Positions 20,584-29,831 of a stretch of DNA of 64,000 nt are shown here, piece after piece; the stretch's first letter is position 1, and every line of letters begins with the position of its first letter. The stretch lies in NCBI GenBank assembly GCA_029055345.1, contig JAIDDJ010000032.1, positions 86,696-150,695 of the forward strand, in the 5' to 3' direction. The notes below the pieces were generated by a model, which saw only the letters and a list, made by a program, of their open reading frames with translations, did not search any database and was not told the origin of the DNA. A program made the position numbers and the translations under genes. Source of the stretch: Muribaculaceae bacterium (GTDB lineage: Bacteria; Bacteroidota; Bacteroidia; Bacteroidales; Muribaculaceae).

Positions 20584-22110
20584 ATGGAAAAAATTCTTAT
20601 TCTGGATTTCGGGTCGCAATATACTCAGCTTATTGCCCGTCGCGTGCGTGAACTGAATGTCTATTGCGAAATTCATCCTTTCAACAAAATGCCTGAGATT
20701 GACCCGGATGTCAAGGGCGTGATTCTTTCAGGAAGTCCTGCTTCAGTGCGCGATGAAGAGGCTCCCAAGCCGGACCTTTCTGCAATTAAGGGAAACCTTC
20801 CGCTTCTCGGCGTATGCTATGGCGCGCAGTATTTAGCAATGGCATATGGAGGCGAGGTGGAAGGCGCTCCCAGTCGTGAGTACGGCAGAGCCATGCTTAC
20901 TGTAACTGCACCGGAAGACCCACTGATGAAAGGGCTTCCCTCCCCTACTCAAGTATGGATGTCGCATGGTGACACTATCACCCGCGTACCGGCCAACTAC
21001 GAGATTATCGGCTCTACATCGAATGTGCGTGTGGCTGCATATCATATCGGTGGCGAATTGACCTGGGGCATTCAGTTCCACCCAGAAGTGTTCCATTCGA
21101 CCGATGGCCCGAAACTGCTCTCTAATTTTGTGCTCGACATCTGCGGATGCTCCGGCACATGGAGTCCGGCCTCTTTTATCGACTCAACCGTGGCTGAACT
21201 CAAAGCCAAAATCGGTGACGACAAGGTGATTCTCGGACTCTCCGGCGGAGTTGACTCCACAGTTGCAGCCGTTCTGCTCAATAAAGCTATCGGGAAAAAT
21301 CTATACTGCATTTTCGTAAATAACGGTCTTCTCCGCGCAAATGAATTTGAAGACGTTCTCGCCTCTTACAAAGGAATGGGATTAAATGTCAGAGGCGTCG
21401 ATGCAAGTGAACGTTTCTATGCCGACCTCAAGGGCGTGACCGACCCGGAGAAAAAACGTAAGATTATCGGACGCGACTTCGTGGAGGTGTTCAATGAGGA
21501 AGCCCGGAAGGTGGAAGGTGCTCGTTGGTTGGGCCAGGGCACTATATATCCGGATGTGATAGAAAGCTGCTCGGTAAAGGGCCCGTCGGCTACTATTAAA
21601 TCGCACCATAACGTCGGAGGACTACCCGAGGAGATGAACCTTAAGGTGGTCGAGCCCCTGCGTTTGCTTTTCAAAGATGAAGTGCGCCGCGTAGGCCGGG
21701 CTCTCGGAATCGATCAGAATCTTCTTGGACGTCATCCTTTCCCGGGGCCCGGTCTGGGAATCCGTATTCTCGGTGAAGTCACCGGTGAGAAGGTTAGGAT
21801 TCTTCAACAGGCCGACAAGATTTTCATTGACAACTTGCGCGAATCCGGATGGTATGATAAAGTGTGGCAGGCCGGCGTAATGCTCCTTCCTGTGCAGAGT
21901 GTCGGAGTAATGGGCGATGAACGGACCTACGAAAGCTGTTGCGCGCTGCGCGCTGTAATTTCCACCGATGGCATGACCGCCGATTGGGTTCACCTGCCTT
22001 ACGAACTGCTCGCTAAAGTAAGCAACGAAATCATCAACAAGGTTCGTGGAATCAACCGCGTTGTCTACGACATTTCCTCCAAACCACCGGCCACAATCGA
22101 GTGGGAATAA
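20584..22110 (+). CDS. guaA: GMP synthase (glutamine-hydrolysing)
   Basis: 508 aa, aminates XMP to GMP. The N-terminal class I glutaminase has Cys in [17 protein letters not shown] and the His/Glu pair in [12 protein letters not shown]. The ATP pyrophosphatase domain has the PP-loop [16 protein letters not shown], and the C-terminal dimerisation domain ends [15 protein letters not shown] as in other GuaA proteins. Last gene of the purine block; a terminator follows 33 bp downstream. Confidence 0.96.
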   Translation: MEKILILDFGSQYTQLIARRVRELNVYCEIHPFNKMPEIDPDVKGVILSGSPASVRDEEAPKPDLSAIKGNLPLLGVCYGAQYLAMAYGGEVEGAPSREYGRAMLTVTAPEDPLMKGLPSPTQVWMSHGDTITRVPANYEIIGSTSNVRVAAYHIGGELTWGIQFHPEVFHSTDGPKLLSNFVLDICGCSGTWSPASFIDSTVAELKAKIGDDKVILGLSGGVDSTVAAVLLNKAIGKNLYCIFVNNGLLRANEFEDVLASYKGMGLNVRGVDASERFYADLKGVTDPEKKRKIIGRDFVEVFNEEARKVEGARWLGQGTIYPDVIESCSVKGPSATIKSHHNVGGLPEEMNLKVVEPLRLLFKDEVRRVGRALGIDQNLLGRHPFPGPGLGIRILGEVTGEKVRILQQADKIFIDNLRESGWYDKVWQAGVMLLPVQSVGVMGDERTYESCCALRAVISTDGMTADWVHLPYELLAKVSNEIINKVRGINRVVYDISSKPPATIEWE

Positions 22111-22142
22111 AAGCGAATTTCTATAATAAGCTTTCTCTACAA

Positions 22143-22189
22143 TTTCTGTCCGCCAAAGTATTTATATTTTTGACGGACAGAAAATTTTT
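22143..22189 (+). terminator. Intrinsic terminator after guaA
   Basis: A 10-bp perfect stem, TTTCTGTCCG (22143-22152) with CGGACAGAAA (22174-22183), followed by ATTTTT. It separates the purine block from the next operon. Confidence 0.85.
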
Positions 22190-22253
22190 ACGGATATCAG
22201 CAATATTCAATTAATATTATCGGTCTTAATGATTAGAATTTCAAAATTTTAGT

Positions 22254-22261
22254 TAATTTTG
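22254..22261 (+). promoter_or_regulatory. Probable promoter of the nine-gene caspase/CHASE2 operon
   Basis: TAATTTTG followed by CAC matches the Bacteroidetes -7 element. The -33 box at the right distance (22230-22233) is poor. Placed between the guaA terminator and the lipoprotein gene, giving a leader of about 80 nt. Confidence 0.5.
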
Positions 22262-22346
22262 CACTTTGTTGCGAATTTCATTAATAAATTGCATAACAAA
22301 ATTTTCCTATTTTCAGAAAATACTATTTCTAACTTATACCACGCGT

Positions 22347-24077
22347 ATGAAAAAATCTACTCTTTTGCTTGGCTGTGTTGCAGCAGTCGCTTTGGTGACG
22401 GGGTGTACGGATTCGGCTTATGACCTGTCGGATATCGATTCTACCACCGAAATCAAAATTAATAATCTCGCCATTCCAATTAATATGGAGGCTATTACTC
22501 TTGACCAGATAATTGATGTCAAGGAAGGCGAGAGTCTTAAGGTTGTCAATGGGAAATATGCAGTGTCTGTGGATGGCTCTTTCTCTTCTGACCCCATAAA
22601 GATAAAAAACATCCATATCGCATCACCATCTATCGCCCCGACGATCACAACCCTGAATCAGGCCGGAGCACAATCTTCGATGCTGAAGGCTCCATCCGTG
22701 AATTTCGCTGTCCCTGAAGTCACCACCTCTTTCTCTTATTACGATGACGAGGTAGACCCGGCAGTTGTAGACATTACTTCCGCCAAAGTCTCAGATATGG
22801 TGCTGGCTATCAAGCTTTCGCTTCCGGAGCTCACATCTGTGATTGATGAAGTGATTATAAATCATCTTACTTTCGACCTGCCAAAAGGTCTTTCCGGTAC
22901 CCCCTCCATGGGCTCCTACGATTCTTCCAAGGGCCTTCTTACAATCAATAATGTTAAGACTTCACCCGCCGGTCTCAATATCTCCCTCCCCATTTCGGAG
23001 ATTGATCTTGACGCAGCCGGGGCGATTTTTGATTCCGAAACACATACTTTCGACTTTCAGGGCGAAATTAAAATCACAGATGGTGAAATTGGAGTAGACC
23101 CGACCCGATTGTCAAATCCGACTTCTGTGCCAACCACAATCGATTTACGCGTTGACTATAACATGAGCGCTCTCGATGTCAATTCAATCTGCGGGCGCCT
23201 TCAGTATGATGTCCCCGATTTTGTAATTCCTGATGTCGACTTGACGAATCTGCCTGATTTCCTGCGTCAGAAGGGTACGAACATCATCCTGAATAATCCT
23301 CAGATATATCTCTCACTCGATAATCCGTTATACGCGACTCATCTCTCGGCATCAACCGGGCTCACACTTACTGCAATCCGTGACGGACGTCCCACGAACG
23401 TATGCTCACTTTCCGAGCCGGTCAAAGTGGGGTCGGATAAAGGTGTCGGACCCTACAACTTCTGTCTCTCGCCTTATAAACCTGATTTCCTTGCAGGATT
23501 TGAAAATGCTGAATATGTGAATTTCAAGACATTGGGGCACATTGTTGAAGGTGATGGTCTCCCCGAGGCAATCCATATCATCGCTGACGATCCTTCTTTC
23601 CCCGCGCAGGATGTCACCGACCTCAAAATCGGGTATGACTACGGCAGTATCAGCGGAAAATATAATTTCTACGCTCCGCTTGCCCTCGATGCCGGCTCAA
23701 CAATTACTTACAGCGACTCAGACACCGGCTGGGCGTCCGATGACCTCGATGACCTGACTATCGAGAATATCAGGATTACCGCTAACGTCACCACCGATGT
23801 CAATGCAGAGGTAATAGCCTCAGGCTCGCCCCTTGACAAGCAGGAATTGCCTATGGCCAACGTTAATGTATCTTCTGTCACGGTTCCGGCTAATGCTAAG
23901 GATTACCCGATAGAAATAAATGTCACCGGAGATATAAAGGGAATCGACGGATTCCTTTATACGGTCAGGATTGCTGCCCCGGATGGTGAAAATGCCGACG
24001 CACTCGGCCCGGACCAGCAAATCAAACTGACTAACATTCGAGCTTATGCAACCGGCAAATATGTCACTAAACCGTAA
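22347..24077 (+). CDS. Predicted outer-surface or periplasmic lipoprotein, unknown function
   Basis: 576 aa. The ATG at 22347 starts a lipoprotein signal peptide (MKKSTLLLGCVAAVALVTGC) with a lipobox ending in Cys20. In-frame codons upstream to 22266 would put hydrophobic residues ahead of the signal and overlap the promoter, so I exclude them. The mature part is acidic, Asp/Ser/Thr-rich and beta-rich, with repeated stretches such as ISLPISEIDLDAAG and DVPDFVIPDVDLTNLPDF, suggesting repeated beta-sandwich-like units. I do not recognise the family. First gene of the operon, 7 bp before the DUF5723 barrel gene, so the two probably work together at the outer membrane. Confidence 0.7.
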   Translation: MKKSTLLLGCVAAVALVTGCTDSAYDLSDIDSTTEIKINNLAIPINMEAITLDQIIDVKEGESLKVVNGKYAVSVDGSFSSDPIKIKNIHIASPSIAPTITTLNQAGAQSSMLKAPSVNFAVPEVTTSFSYYDDEVDPAVVDITSAKVSDMVLAIKLSLPELTSVIDEVIINHLTFDLPKGLSGTPSMGSYDSSKGLLTINNVKTSPAGLNISLPISEIDLDAAGAIFDSETHTFDFQGEIKITDGEIGVDPTRLSNPTSVPTTIDLRVDYNMSALDVNSICGRLQYDVPDFVIPDVDLTNLPDFLRQKGTNIILNNPQIYLSLDNPLYATHLSASTGLTLTAIRDGRPTNVCSLSEPVKVGSDKGVGPYNFCLSPYKPDFLAGFENAEYVNFKTLGHIVEGDGLPEAIHIIADDPSFPAQDVTDLKIGYDYGSISGKYNFYAPLALDAGSTITYSDSDTGWASDDLDDLTIENIRITANVTTDVNAEVIASGSPLDKQELPMANVNVSSVTVPANAKDYPIEINVTGDIKGIDGFLYTVRIAAPDGENADALGPDQQIKLTNIRAYATGKYVTKP

Positions 24078-24084
24078 TTGATCA

Positions 24085-25464
24085 ATGAAAACTTATATAA
24101 AATATACCGGCGCTGCCCTTCTCGCGGCATGCGCTTTCTGCGGAGCTTCCGCTCAGAACACTTATTCCGGCTATTTCCTCGAGGGTTATGACTATCGTTA
24201 CCAGATGAACCCGGCCTTCGCCAACGAAAATAATTTCGTGGCTCTTCCGGCTCTCGGAAATCTCAATATCGGCGTTCAGGGAAATCTCCATCTCACCACC
24301 CTGCTTTACAATGTGGATGGAAAGACCTGTCTGTTCACAAATCCGGATGTGTCGGTAGGTAGCGTGATGGACAACGTAAGCTCCCACAATAAACTCGGAT
24401 TCGACACAAAAATCGGAGTATTGTCAGGTGGCTTCAAAGCCTGGGGCGGATATAACACCGTCTCTATTAATGCGGTAGCCTCCGCTCATGTGGACCTTCC
24501 GGGCAGTCTGTTCAGCCTTCTGAAAGAGGGAATAAGCAATAAGACATATGATATATCCGACCTGCGTGCAAGTGCAAGAGGTTACGTTGAAATGGCTTTC
24601 GGCCACTCCCGCGACCTCAGCAAATGGGTGCCCGGTCTGCGCGCCGGCGCTACCCTGAAGTTCCTTCTCGGTATGGGAAGCCTCGATGCCCGTTTCAATA
24701 AAGCTCATCTTACTCTCGGCGAAGATGGATGGACGGCTGTCACTAACGCAGATATATATGCCTCGGTGCCAGATCTGAAATTTAAGACAGAATATTCCGA
24801 CAAGACCGGTCGCGACTATGTCAGCGGTATCGATATGAACAGCTTCGGAGTGAACGGCTTCGGCCTCGGACTCGACCTCGGAGCAAGCTATAAGCTAAAC
24901 GATGACTGGGAGTTCTCTGCTGCAATCCTCGATATCGGCTTTATCAGCTATGGCGACACCCAGCTCGCTTCAACTCAGGGCGACCGCATTGTGGAGACCA
25001 ATAAATATATCTTCAATCCAAATGATGACGCCGACAACTCATTCTCTAAGGAATGGAAGAAAATGCGCGATGATATGCTCGAGCTCTATCAGCTTGACAA
25101 TGTCGGCAAAGTGGGTGCTCAGACCTATTCACTCCGCACTACCCTCAACTTCGCGGCGCAATACACTTTCCCGCTTTACCGCAACCTCAAGTTCGGTCTC
25201 GTCAATTCAACACGAATTGCCGGCCCCTTCACCTGCACTCAGTTCCGCCTGTCGGCCAACGTTGCTCCGGTGAAAGTCTTCTCCGCTAATGCGAATTTCG
25301 CTCTCGGAACTTATGGAGCCTCTTTCGGCTGGATGCTGAGCGTACATCCCAAATACTTCAGCCTGTTCCTCGGAATGGACCACACGCCCGGCAAGCTCGC
25401 CAAGCAGGGTGTCCCTCTGAACAGCAATCTTGAGGTGAATTTCGGTATAAATTTCCCCTTCTGA
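24085..25464 (+). CDS. DUF5723-type outer-membrane barrel protein
   Basis: 459 aa with a signal peptide (MKTYIKYTGAALLAACAFCG, cleavage near ASAQ). It begins with the N-terminal pattern typical of PorP/DUF5723-like barrels (QMNPAFANENNFVALPALGN). Glycine- and aromatic-rich beta strands follow throughout, and the protein ends in Phe (FGINFPF). Specific function unknown; in related families these barrels accompany lipoproteins and surface assemblies. It directly follows the lipoprotein gene and precedes the CHASE2 gene by 43 bp. Confidence 0.75.
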   Translation: MKTYIKYTGAALLAACAFCGASAQNTYSGYFLEGYDYRYQMNPAFANENNFVALPALGNLNIGVQGNLHLTTLLYNVDGKTCLFTNPDVSVGSVMDNVSSHNKLGFDTKIGVLSGGFKAWGGYNTVSINAVASAHVDLPGSLFSLLKEGISNKTYDISDLRASARGYVEMAFGHSRDLSKWVPGLRAGATLKFLLGMGSLDARFNKAHLTLGEDGWTAVTNADIYASVPDLKFKTEYSDKTGRDYVSGIDMNSFGVNGFGLGLDLGASYKLNDDWEFSAAILDIGFISYGDTQLASTQGDRIVETNKYIFNPNDDADNSFSKEWKKMRDDMLELYQLDNVGKVGAQTYSLRTTLNFAAQYTFPLYRNLKFGLVNSTRIAGPFTCTQFRLSANVAPVKVFSANANFALGTYGASFGWMLSVHPKYFSLFLGMDHTPGKLAKQGVPLNSNLEVNFGINFPF

Positions 25465-25507
25465 CAATAGCCGGGAATCTTCAGGCAGAAAAATCAGGAA
25501 GAGCCGA

Positions 25508-26728
25508 ATGGAAGAACACTCAAGGCCACACACAGAAACCGTCAAAACAGGGACGCCGGTCAATCCGGACAATGGCGTCCCTGAAAATACCGGACCTCGA
25601 AGACAACGAGTGTTCCTCTTATTGAAGGCTTCAGGCATTACAGCCCTCGCTTTTCTGCTGTCTTACCTGCTGACATCTCCTTTCACGGCTACCCTATCCG
25701 CCCTCTTCTCCTCGCCGGAGAAAAATGACTTTAAAATGTCAGATCTCCTATGCCAGATTGCCGACGACAGGCCGGTGCGCGACTTCGATGATCGCATAGT
25801 AATTCTTGACATAGGGAATCTCGACCGTCCCGGGATTGCCGAAGTGTTCTCGATTCTCGCACTTTGCGAGCCTGCTGCAGTAGCCATAGATATTAACTTT
25901 GAAGTCCCTTCCGACAACGATTCCACGCTCCTCGCTGCCTTATCGGCTCTCCCAAACGTGATTTTACCTTTGGGCTTGCGGCAGAAAGGCAATAAATTTG
26001 AAATATCAGAGAAGCCATTTTTCTACGGGAAATTTAATAACGTGAAATATGGGGCGGCAAATTTCCCTACTTCGCGAGTGGGTGCCACAGTAAGGGAGTA
26101 TGCTGAATCTTTTCCACTGACCGATGGCTCTGTCCTTCCCTCTTTCCCGAAAGCCACGGCTTTGGCATCCGGATTAAAAACTGATTTGAAAGAGAACCCT
26201 GATAATGTGGAGACAGGCTTCATCCGATATCATTCAAAAGAAATACCCTTGATTCATTACGAAGAACTCGAAGAGCGGGCAGAACAAATTTTTAATAAAA
26301 CAGTGCTCGTCGGCACCACTACAGATGCCGGGGATGTGTATCCCACTCCTATTCATAGCTCTCTGTCAGGTCTTGAGATACACTCTTATGCATTGAGCAC
26401 CATACTTGATGGCTCACGGATAGAACGGCTTCCGAAAATAATTGCAGACCTGATTGCAGTCCTGTCGTGCTTCCTGATTGTCTGGGGGGCGGTCGGAATC
26501 AAATGGGGCACACGGGGCCTTCTGCTCAGATTCGCCCAGGTGGTGATTCTTTACCTCTTAGTGTGGATAGGATATTCATTGCTCGTCGACTATGAAATTG
26601 TAAGTGACTTCTCTCAAGCAATACTGATGGTGACTTTCGGGCTTTTCGCCTTTGATTTATGGACCGGTTCGGAGGTCATAGTCAAATGGTCAAAGAAAAA
26701 AATTAATAACTATAGAACCAAACATTAA
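25508..26728 (+). CDS. CHASE2-domain membrane protein without an output domain
   Basis: 406 aa. A charged cytoplasmic N-terminus (about 40 residues) precedes a membrane segment around residues 45-70 (ITALAFLLSYLLTSP). The extracytoplasmic CHASE2 region has RIVILDIGNLDRPGIAEVF, AVAIDINFEVPSDND and the closing NKTVLVGTTTDAGD...HSSLSGLEIHSYAL. Two further membrane segments near the C-terminus (IIADLIAVLSCFLIVWGA; VVILYLLVWIGYSLL) are followed by a short basic tail. CHASE2 normally senses extracellular signals for kinases, cyclases or phosphatases, but no catalytic domain follows here, so any signal must pass through a partner. Confidence 0.8.
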   Translation: MEEHSRPHTETVKTGTPVNPDNGVPENTGPRRQRVFLLLKASGITALAFLLSYLLTSPFTATLSALFSSPEKNDFKMSDLLCQIADDRPVRDFDDRIVILDIGNLDRPGIAEVFSILALCEPAAVAIDINFEVPSDNDSTLLAALSALPNVILPLGLRQKGNKFEISEKPFFYGKFNNVKYGAANFPTSRVGATVREYAESFPLTDGSVLPSFPKATALASGLKTDLKENPDNVETGFIRYHSKEIPLIHYEELEERAEQIFNKTVLVGTTTDAGDVYPTPIHSSLSGLEIHSYALSTILDGSRIERLPKIIADLIAVLSCFLIVWGAVGIKWGTRGLLLRFAQVVILYLLVWIGYSLLVDYEIVSDFSQAILMVTFGLFAFDLWTGSEVIVKWSKKKINNYRTKH

Positions 26729-26742
26729 GATCTAATATAGAA

Positions 26743-27591
26743 ATGAAACAAAGACTTCTATTTTTCTTTTGTCTATTGACACTTTCACTCTCGGTCAGTG
26801 CCCATTACACCATTCACTCGGTGAGCGGTGATGTCAAGGTGGAGAGCGGAGGGAAAACTCTTCCCGCAACAAAAGGTATGACAGTCAATGCCATTGACTA
26901 TATCGTGATTGCAAAGGGAGCCAAGGTTGAAATCCTTAATGACCTGGACAAGAGAATTTACACTTGCATCACGCCGGGACGCACCTCCGTTACAAAACTG
27001 ATGATAGCTGCCCGCGGTTCTGCTGCCGACAACACCTCCAGTGTAGCATCACGGATGACTCTGGGGCGCAAAGGGGGTGCCGACAACAAGAACGTGTATG
27101 TGGAAAAAGGTATGGTTCGTCGTTCACTTGCCGTATATGACCCCGATGGCGACACTATGGAGTTGGATGCAGAGACTCTGGGCCGTTTCCTGGCGGCACG
27201 GATACTCGCTGACCCTCACGACTTCTCTGAAGAATCTCCGGTAAAATTCAATTGTGGTCGTTTAGAGAACGGAGGTATAGGATTTAAACTTGAGAACACG
27301 ATGCAATTCCCGATATATTTAAACGTGTTGCGTGTTTCGGGTGGTCAATCTCCGGTTGTGGAAATATCACAGGTCGGTCAGCCGACCGGAACCTACGTTG
27401 TGCTTCCACAGCAGTCCTTAGTAAGGGAGCACTTCCCGCCGGTGCCCAAAGATGAGTCGCATTTTATCGTAATGACTAACTGCCAGTTTGATGTCGATAA
27501 GGTGATTGAGGTAATAAATAAAAATATGAAGGATTCATCTGAATCCGACAGCATTGACAAAGACCTCCCTGTATATGTAGCTTCTTTCTGA
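26743..27591 (+). CDS. Exported FecR-like domain protein, unknown function
   Basis: 282 aa with a signal peptide (MKQRLLFFFCLLTLSLSVSA). Residues 22-75 resemble the FecR sensor-domain strand pattern (HSVSGDVKVESGGKTLPATK, then VIAKGAKVEIL). The rest is a beta-rich domain with GFKLENTMQFPIYLNVL and PQQSLVREHFPPVPKDESHF, reminiscent of DUF4384-like sheets. There is no transmembrane helix or sigma-binding N-terminus, so it is not a classical FecR anti-sigma factor. It sits 14 bp after the CHASE2 gene and 48 bp before the propeller gene. Confidence 0.6.
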   Translation: MKQRLLFFFCLLTLSLSVSAHYTIHSVSGDVKVESGGKTLPATKGMTVNAIDYIVIAKGAKVEILNDLDKRIYTCITPGRTSVTKLMIAARGSAADNTSSVASRMTLGRKGGADNKNVYVEKGMVRRSLAVYDPDGDTMELDAETLGRFLAARILADPHDFSEESPVKFNCGRLENGGIGFKLENTMQFPIYLNVLRVSGGQSPVVEISQVGQPTGTYVVLPQQSLVREHFPPVPKDESHFIVMTNCQFDVDKVIEVINKNMKDSSESDSIDKDLPVYVASF

Positions 27592-27639
27592 TGTATTCTA
27601 TAATCAAACCTGCCTATCCAATAATATTCTCATTTTATC

Positions 27640-29790
27640 ATGAAATTTAATCAGCTTTCGGTTTTTGCTTTGGTGTTCGCAGTCATTTCCGGTATGCCCT
27701 CGGATGCTATTGCAAAGAAAAAGAAAAAAGAGGATTCCACTCCGAAAACAGAACAAAAGACCTCATATTATTTCAAGCGCCAGATGCCAACGGAGATAAT
27801 CGATCCATATGGGGTCACTATCTATTCGGCAGATAAATTCAATGTTCATACTATGAGTGGGGATCGTCTTCATCATGACAAGGATACGATACTGACCATG
27901 CGGGTTAACCCTTCCGGTGTTAATTACGGAATTATTACTAAGAATAAGAAGGGCCTACGCGCAGCCGATGTCTATCACACCATTCAAGGAGTTTTTTCTA
28001 AGAATGAATTCCAGACCAAGCATCTAAACAAATTCGATTCAAAGCATTATGGCTACCCTACGGCTATAGGTTATACTCCTGACGCCCGTATGATCGTTGT
28101 GGCAGCCAACAGTCCTGTTCTCGGGAATAATATTTTTTTCCTTGAACCTCGTAAATTCCAGCCGGTCGCTAAGATCCAGAGCGTCCCCTTTGAGGTACAG
28201 AAAATGATCCTCAGTCCCAACGGATACTATCTGGCCGCCGTCAACGGAGATAAAATCATAGTCTATAATCTCGAAGAGAAAAAGATTCGTAAACAAATGG
28301 ATGTTGGTGAGAAAGTAAACGATTTGGCGTTCAGCCCTGATAACAGTGACTTCGCTGTCCTGACCGATGACGGGTTGCTTTCCCTGTATAACACACGATC
28401 TTTCGAACTGCGTAAGATGATTGACGATCTTGGAGATGCCCGCGCCATGGCTTATAATTTAGATGGCAAATACATGGCGGTTGTCAGTGGCGACAATACC
28501 GTGACTCTTGTCAATCTGCTTCGTGATTCCGACCGCGAGAATTACGTAGCCGAGACCGGTTCACTAAAAGATGTCGGTTTTGTCAGCGATGCTTACGGCA
28601 ATACGCTTCTGATCATACCTGAGGCCGATTTCATCGTAGCCAAGCGATTGCCACATCTTAAACCTTTCTATAATAAGCTGATAGCTGATGAGGTTGAACG
28701 TAAGATGGATGAGTGGCTTAAGATGATGCCCGGAGAGACGATGGAGCAATATCGCGCTCGTGTCACTGATGAGAGCCGTATGCGTCAGCGCCGCCTTTTT
28801 GAAGACCAAATCGCTACCGGTTTCGCCGGCGACCTGCTCGCAGGTGCCACAATGAGCCTCGGGTCTTACGACAGAGCAAACGGTGTTCTGGCTCTGAACT
28901 TCGATACGATGCCCACAATTTTTCTGCCGGTGCCGGAAGCGGATGTAACATCATTTCATAATGCAGGAGATCTGTCGCTATCAGACGTGATGTATGGTAT
29001 ACTACCGGATGACAGCTTTGAAATCGTTTACGCGAAAGTTACAAACAAAGCTGATGGGAAAAGTTATGTTTATGACAACCTTATGCGTGCCGATCTCCAA
29101 TATATGGCTGCCGATGACGCCATTTCTATCGAAATGCTCCAGCAGCAACAGATGGAAGAACTCAAACTGCAGGAACTCCGCCGGAAAGTCGTTGACGAAG
29201 CGAAAAAGATGAATGTCATTTCAGACCATACCCAAATATCTGTCGACTCAAAAGTTGTGCCGGAATATGATGCAAATGGCAATAAGATTCTAAATTATAA
29301 TGTCTGCGTGACCTATACGGTAGATCCTGAATTCTCTGTTTCCGAAGACTTCGGCCCGGGTAAATACCGCATTGAGGAATCAGGTGCTGCATCTTCTATG
29401 CTCAACATAGTCAAGGAAGCGTTCGAAGGCGACTTCAAGCAATATCTCGTTCCGGGGAAGAAGATTAAAGTGCGACTGCTTGGGACCGCCGATGCTACTC
29501 CAATAGTCCACGGTATCGCTTACGACAATGCATACGGGGAGTTCGAGGAGGAACCTGTCTACATTGACGACATACTCAAGACTATATCTATAAATGCAAA
29601 GGAAGGAATCAAGGAAAACGAACAACTCGCTTTCCTCCGCGCTCTGGGCGTTAAGGATTTCCTCAACCGCAACGTGCATGGATTCAAGGATATGGAAACT
29701 GACTACCGCTATGAGGTCAACGTCAGCAAGGATAAAGGTAGCGAGCATCGCCGAATCACTCTTGACCTCACTTTTATCAATGCTTATTGA
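27640..29790 (+). CDS. Exported beta-propeller protein with caspase-operon shared domain
   Basis: 716 aa. A signal peptide (about residues 1-25) is followed by a Lys-rich linker. Residues about 60-330 contain WD40-like propeller repeats, e.g. VQKMILSPNGYYLAAVNGDK, VNDLAFSPDNSDFAVLTDDG and ARAMAYNLDGKYMAVVSGDN. Residues about 357-480 match a segment of the next protein: DEWLKMMPGETMEQYRARV and DGKSYVYDN. The C-terminal part (about 490-716) holds a Gln/Glu-rich helix, then a domain with NEQLAFLRALGVKDFLNRNV, faintly like an OmpA-type periplasmic fold, though I am unsure. Likely a scaffold for the caspase-like protein; function unknown. Confidence 0.7.
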   Translation: MKFNQLSVFALVFAVISGMPSDAIAKKKKKEDSTPKTEQKTSYYFKRQMPTEIIDPYGVTIYSADKFNVHTMSGDRLHHDKDTILTMRVNPSGVNYGIITKNKKGLRAADVYHTIQGVFSKNEFQTKHLNKFDSKHYGYPTAIGYTPDARMIVVAANSPVLGNNIFFLEPRKFQPVAKIQSVPFEVQKMILSPNGYYLAAVNGDKIIVYNLEEKKIRKQMDVGEKVNDLAFSPDNSDFAVLTDDGLLSLYNTRSFELRKMIDDLGDARAMAYNLDGKYMAVVSGDNTVTLVNLLRDSDRENYVAETGSLKDVGFVSDAYGNTLLIIPEADFIVAKRLPHLKPFYNKLIADEVERKMDEWLKMMPGETMEQYRARVTDESRMRQRRLFEDQIATGFAGDLLAGATMSLGSYDRANGVLALNFDTMPTIFLPVPEADVTSFHNAGDLSLSDVMYGILPDDSFEIVYAKVTNKADGKSYVYDNLMRADLQYMAADDAISIEMLQQQQMEELKLQELRRKVVDEAKKMNVISDHTQISVDSKVVPEYDANGNKILNYNVCVTYTVDPEFSVSEDFGPGKYRIEESGAASSMLNIVKEAFEGDFKQYLVPGKKIKVRLLGTADATPIVHGIAYDNAYGEFEEEPVYIDDILKTISINAKEGIKENEQLAFLRALGVKDFLNRNVHGFKDMETDYRYEVNVSKDKGSEHRRITLDLTFINAY

Positions 29791-29831
29791 ACCTTTTGGC
29801 TGATATGTACTCTTATTGAACGCCATTAATC

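Noticed and set aside
26743..27591. FecR-type anti-sigma factor
   Set aside because: It has a cleavable signal peptide, no membrane helix, no sigma-binding domain and no sigma factor gene nearby.
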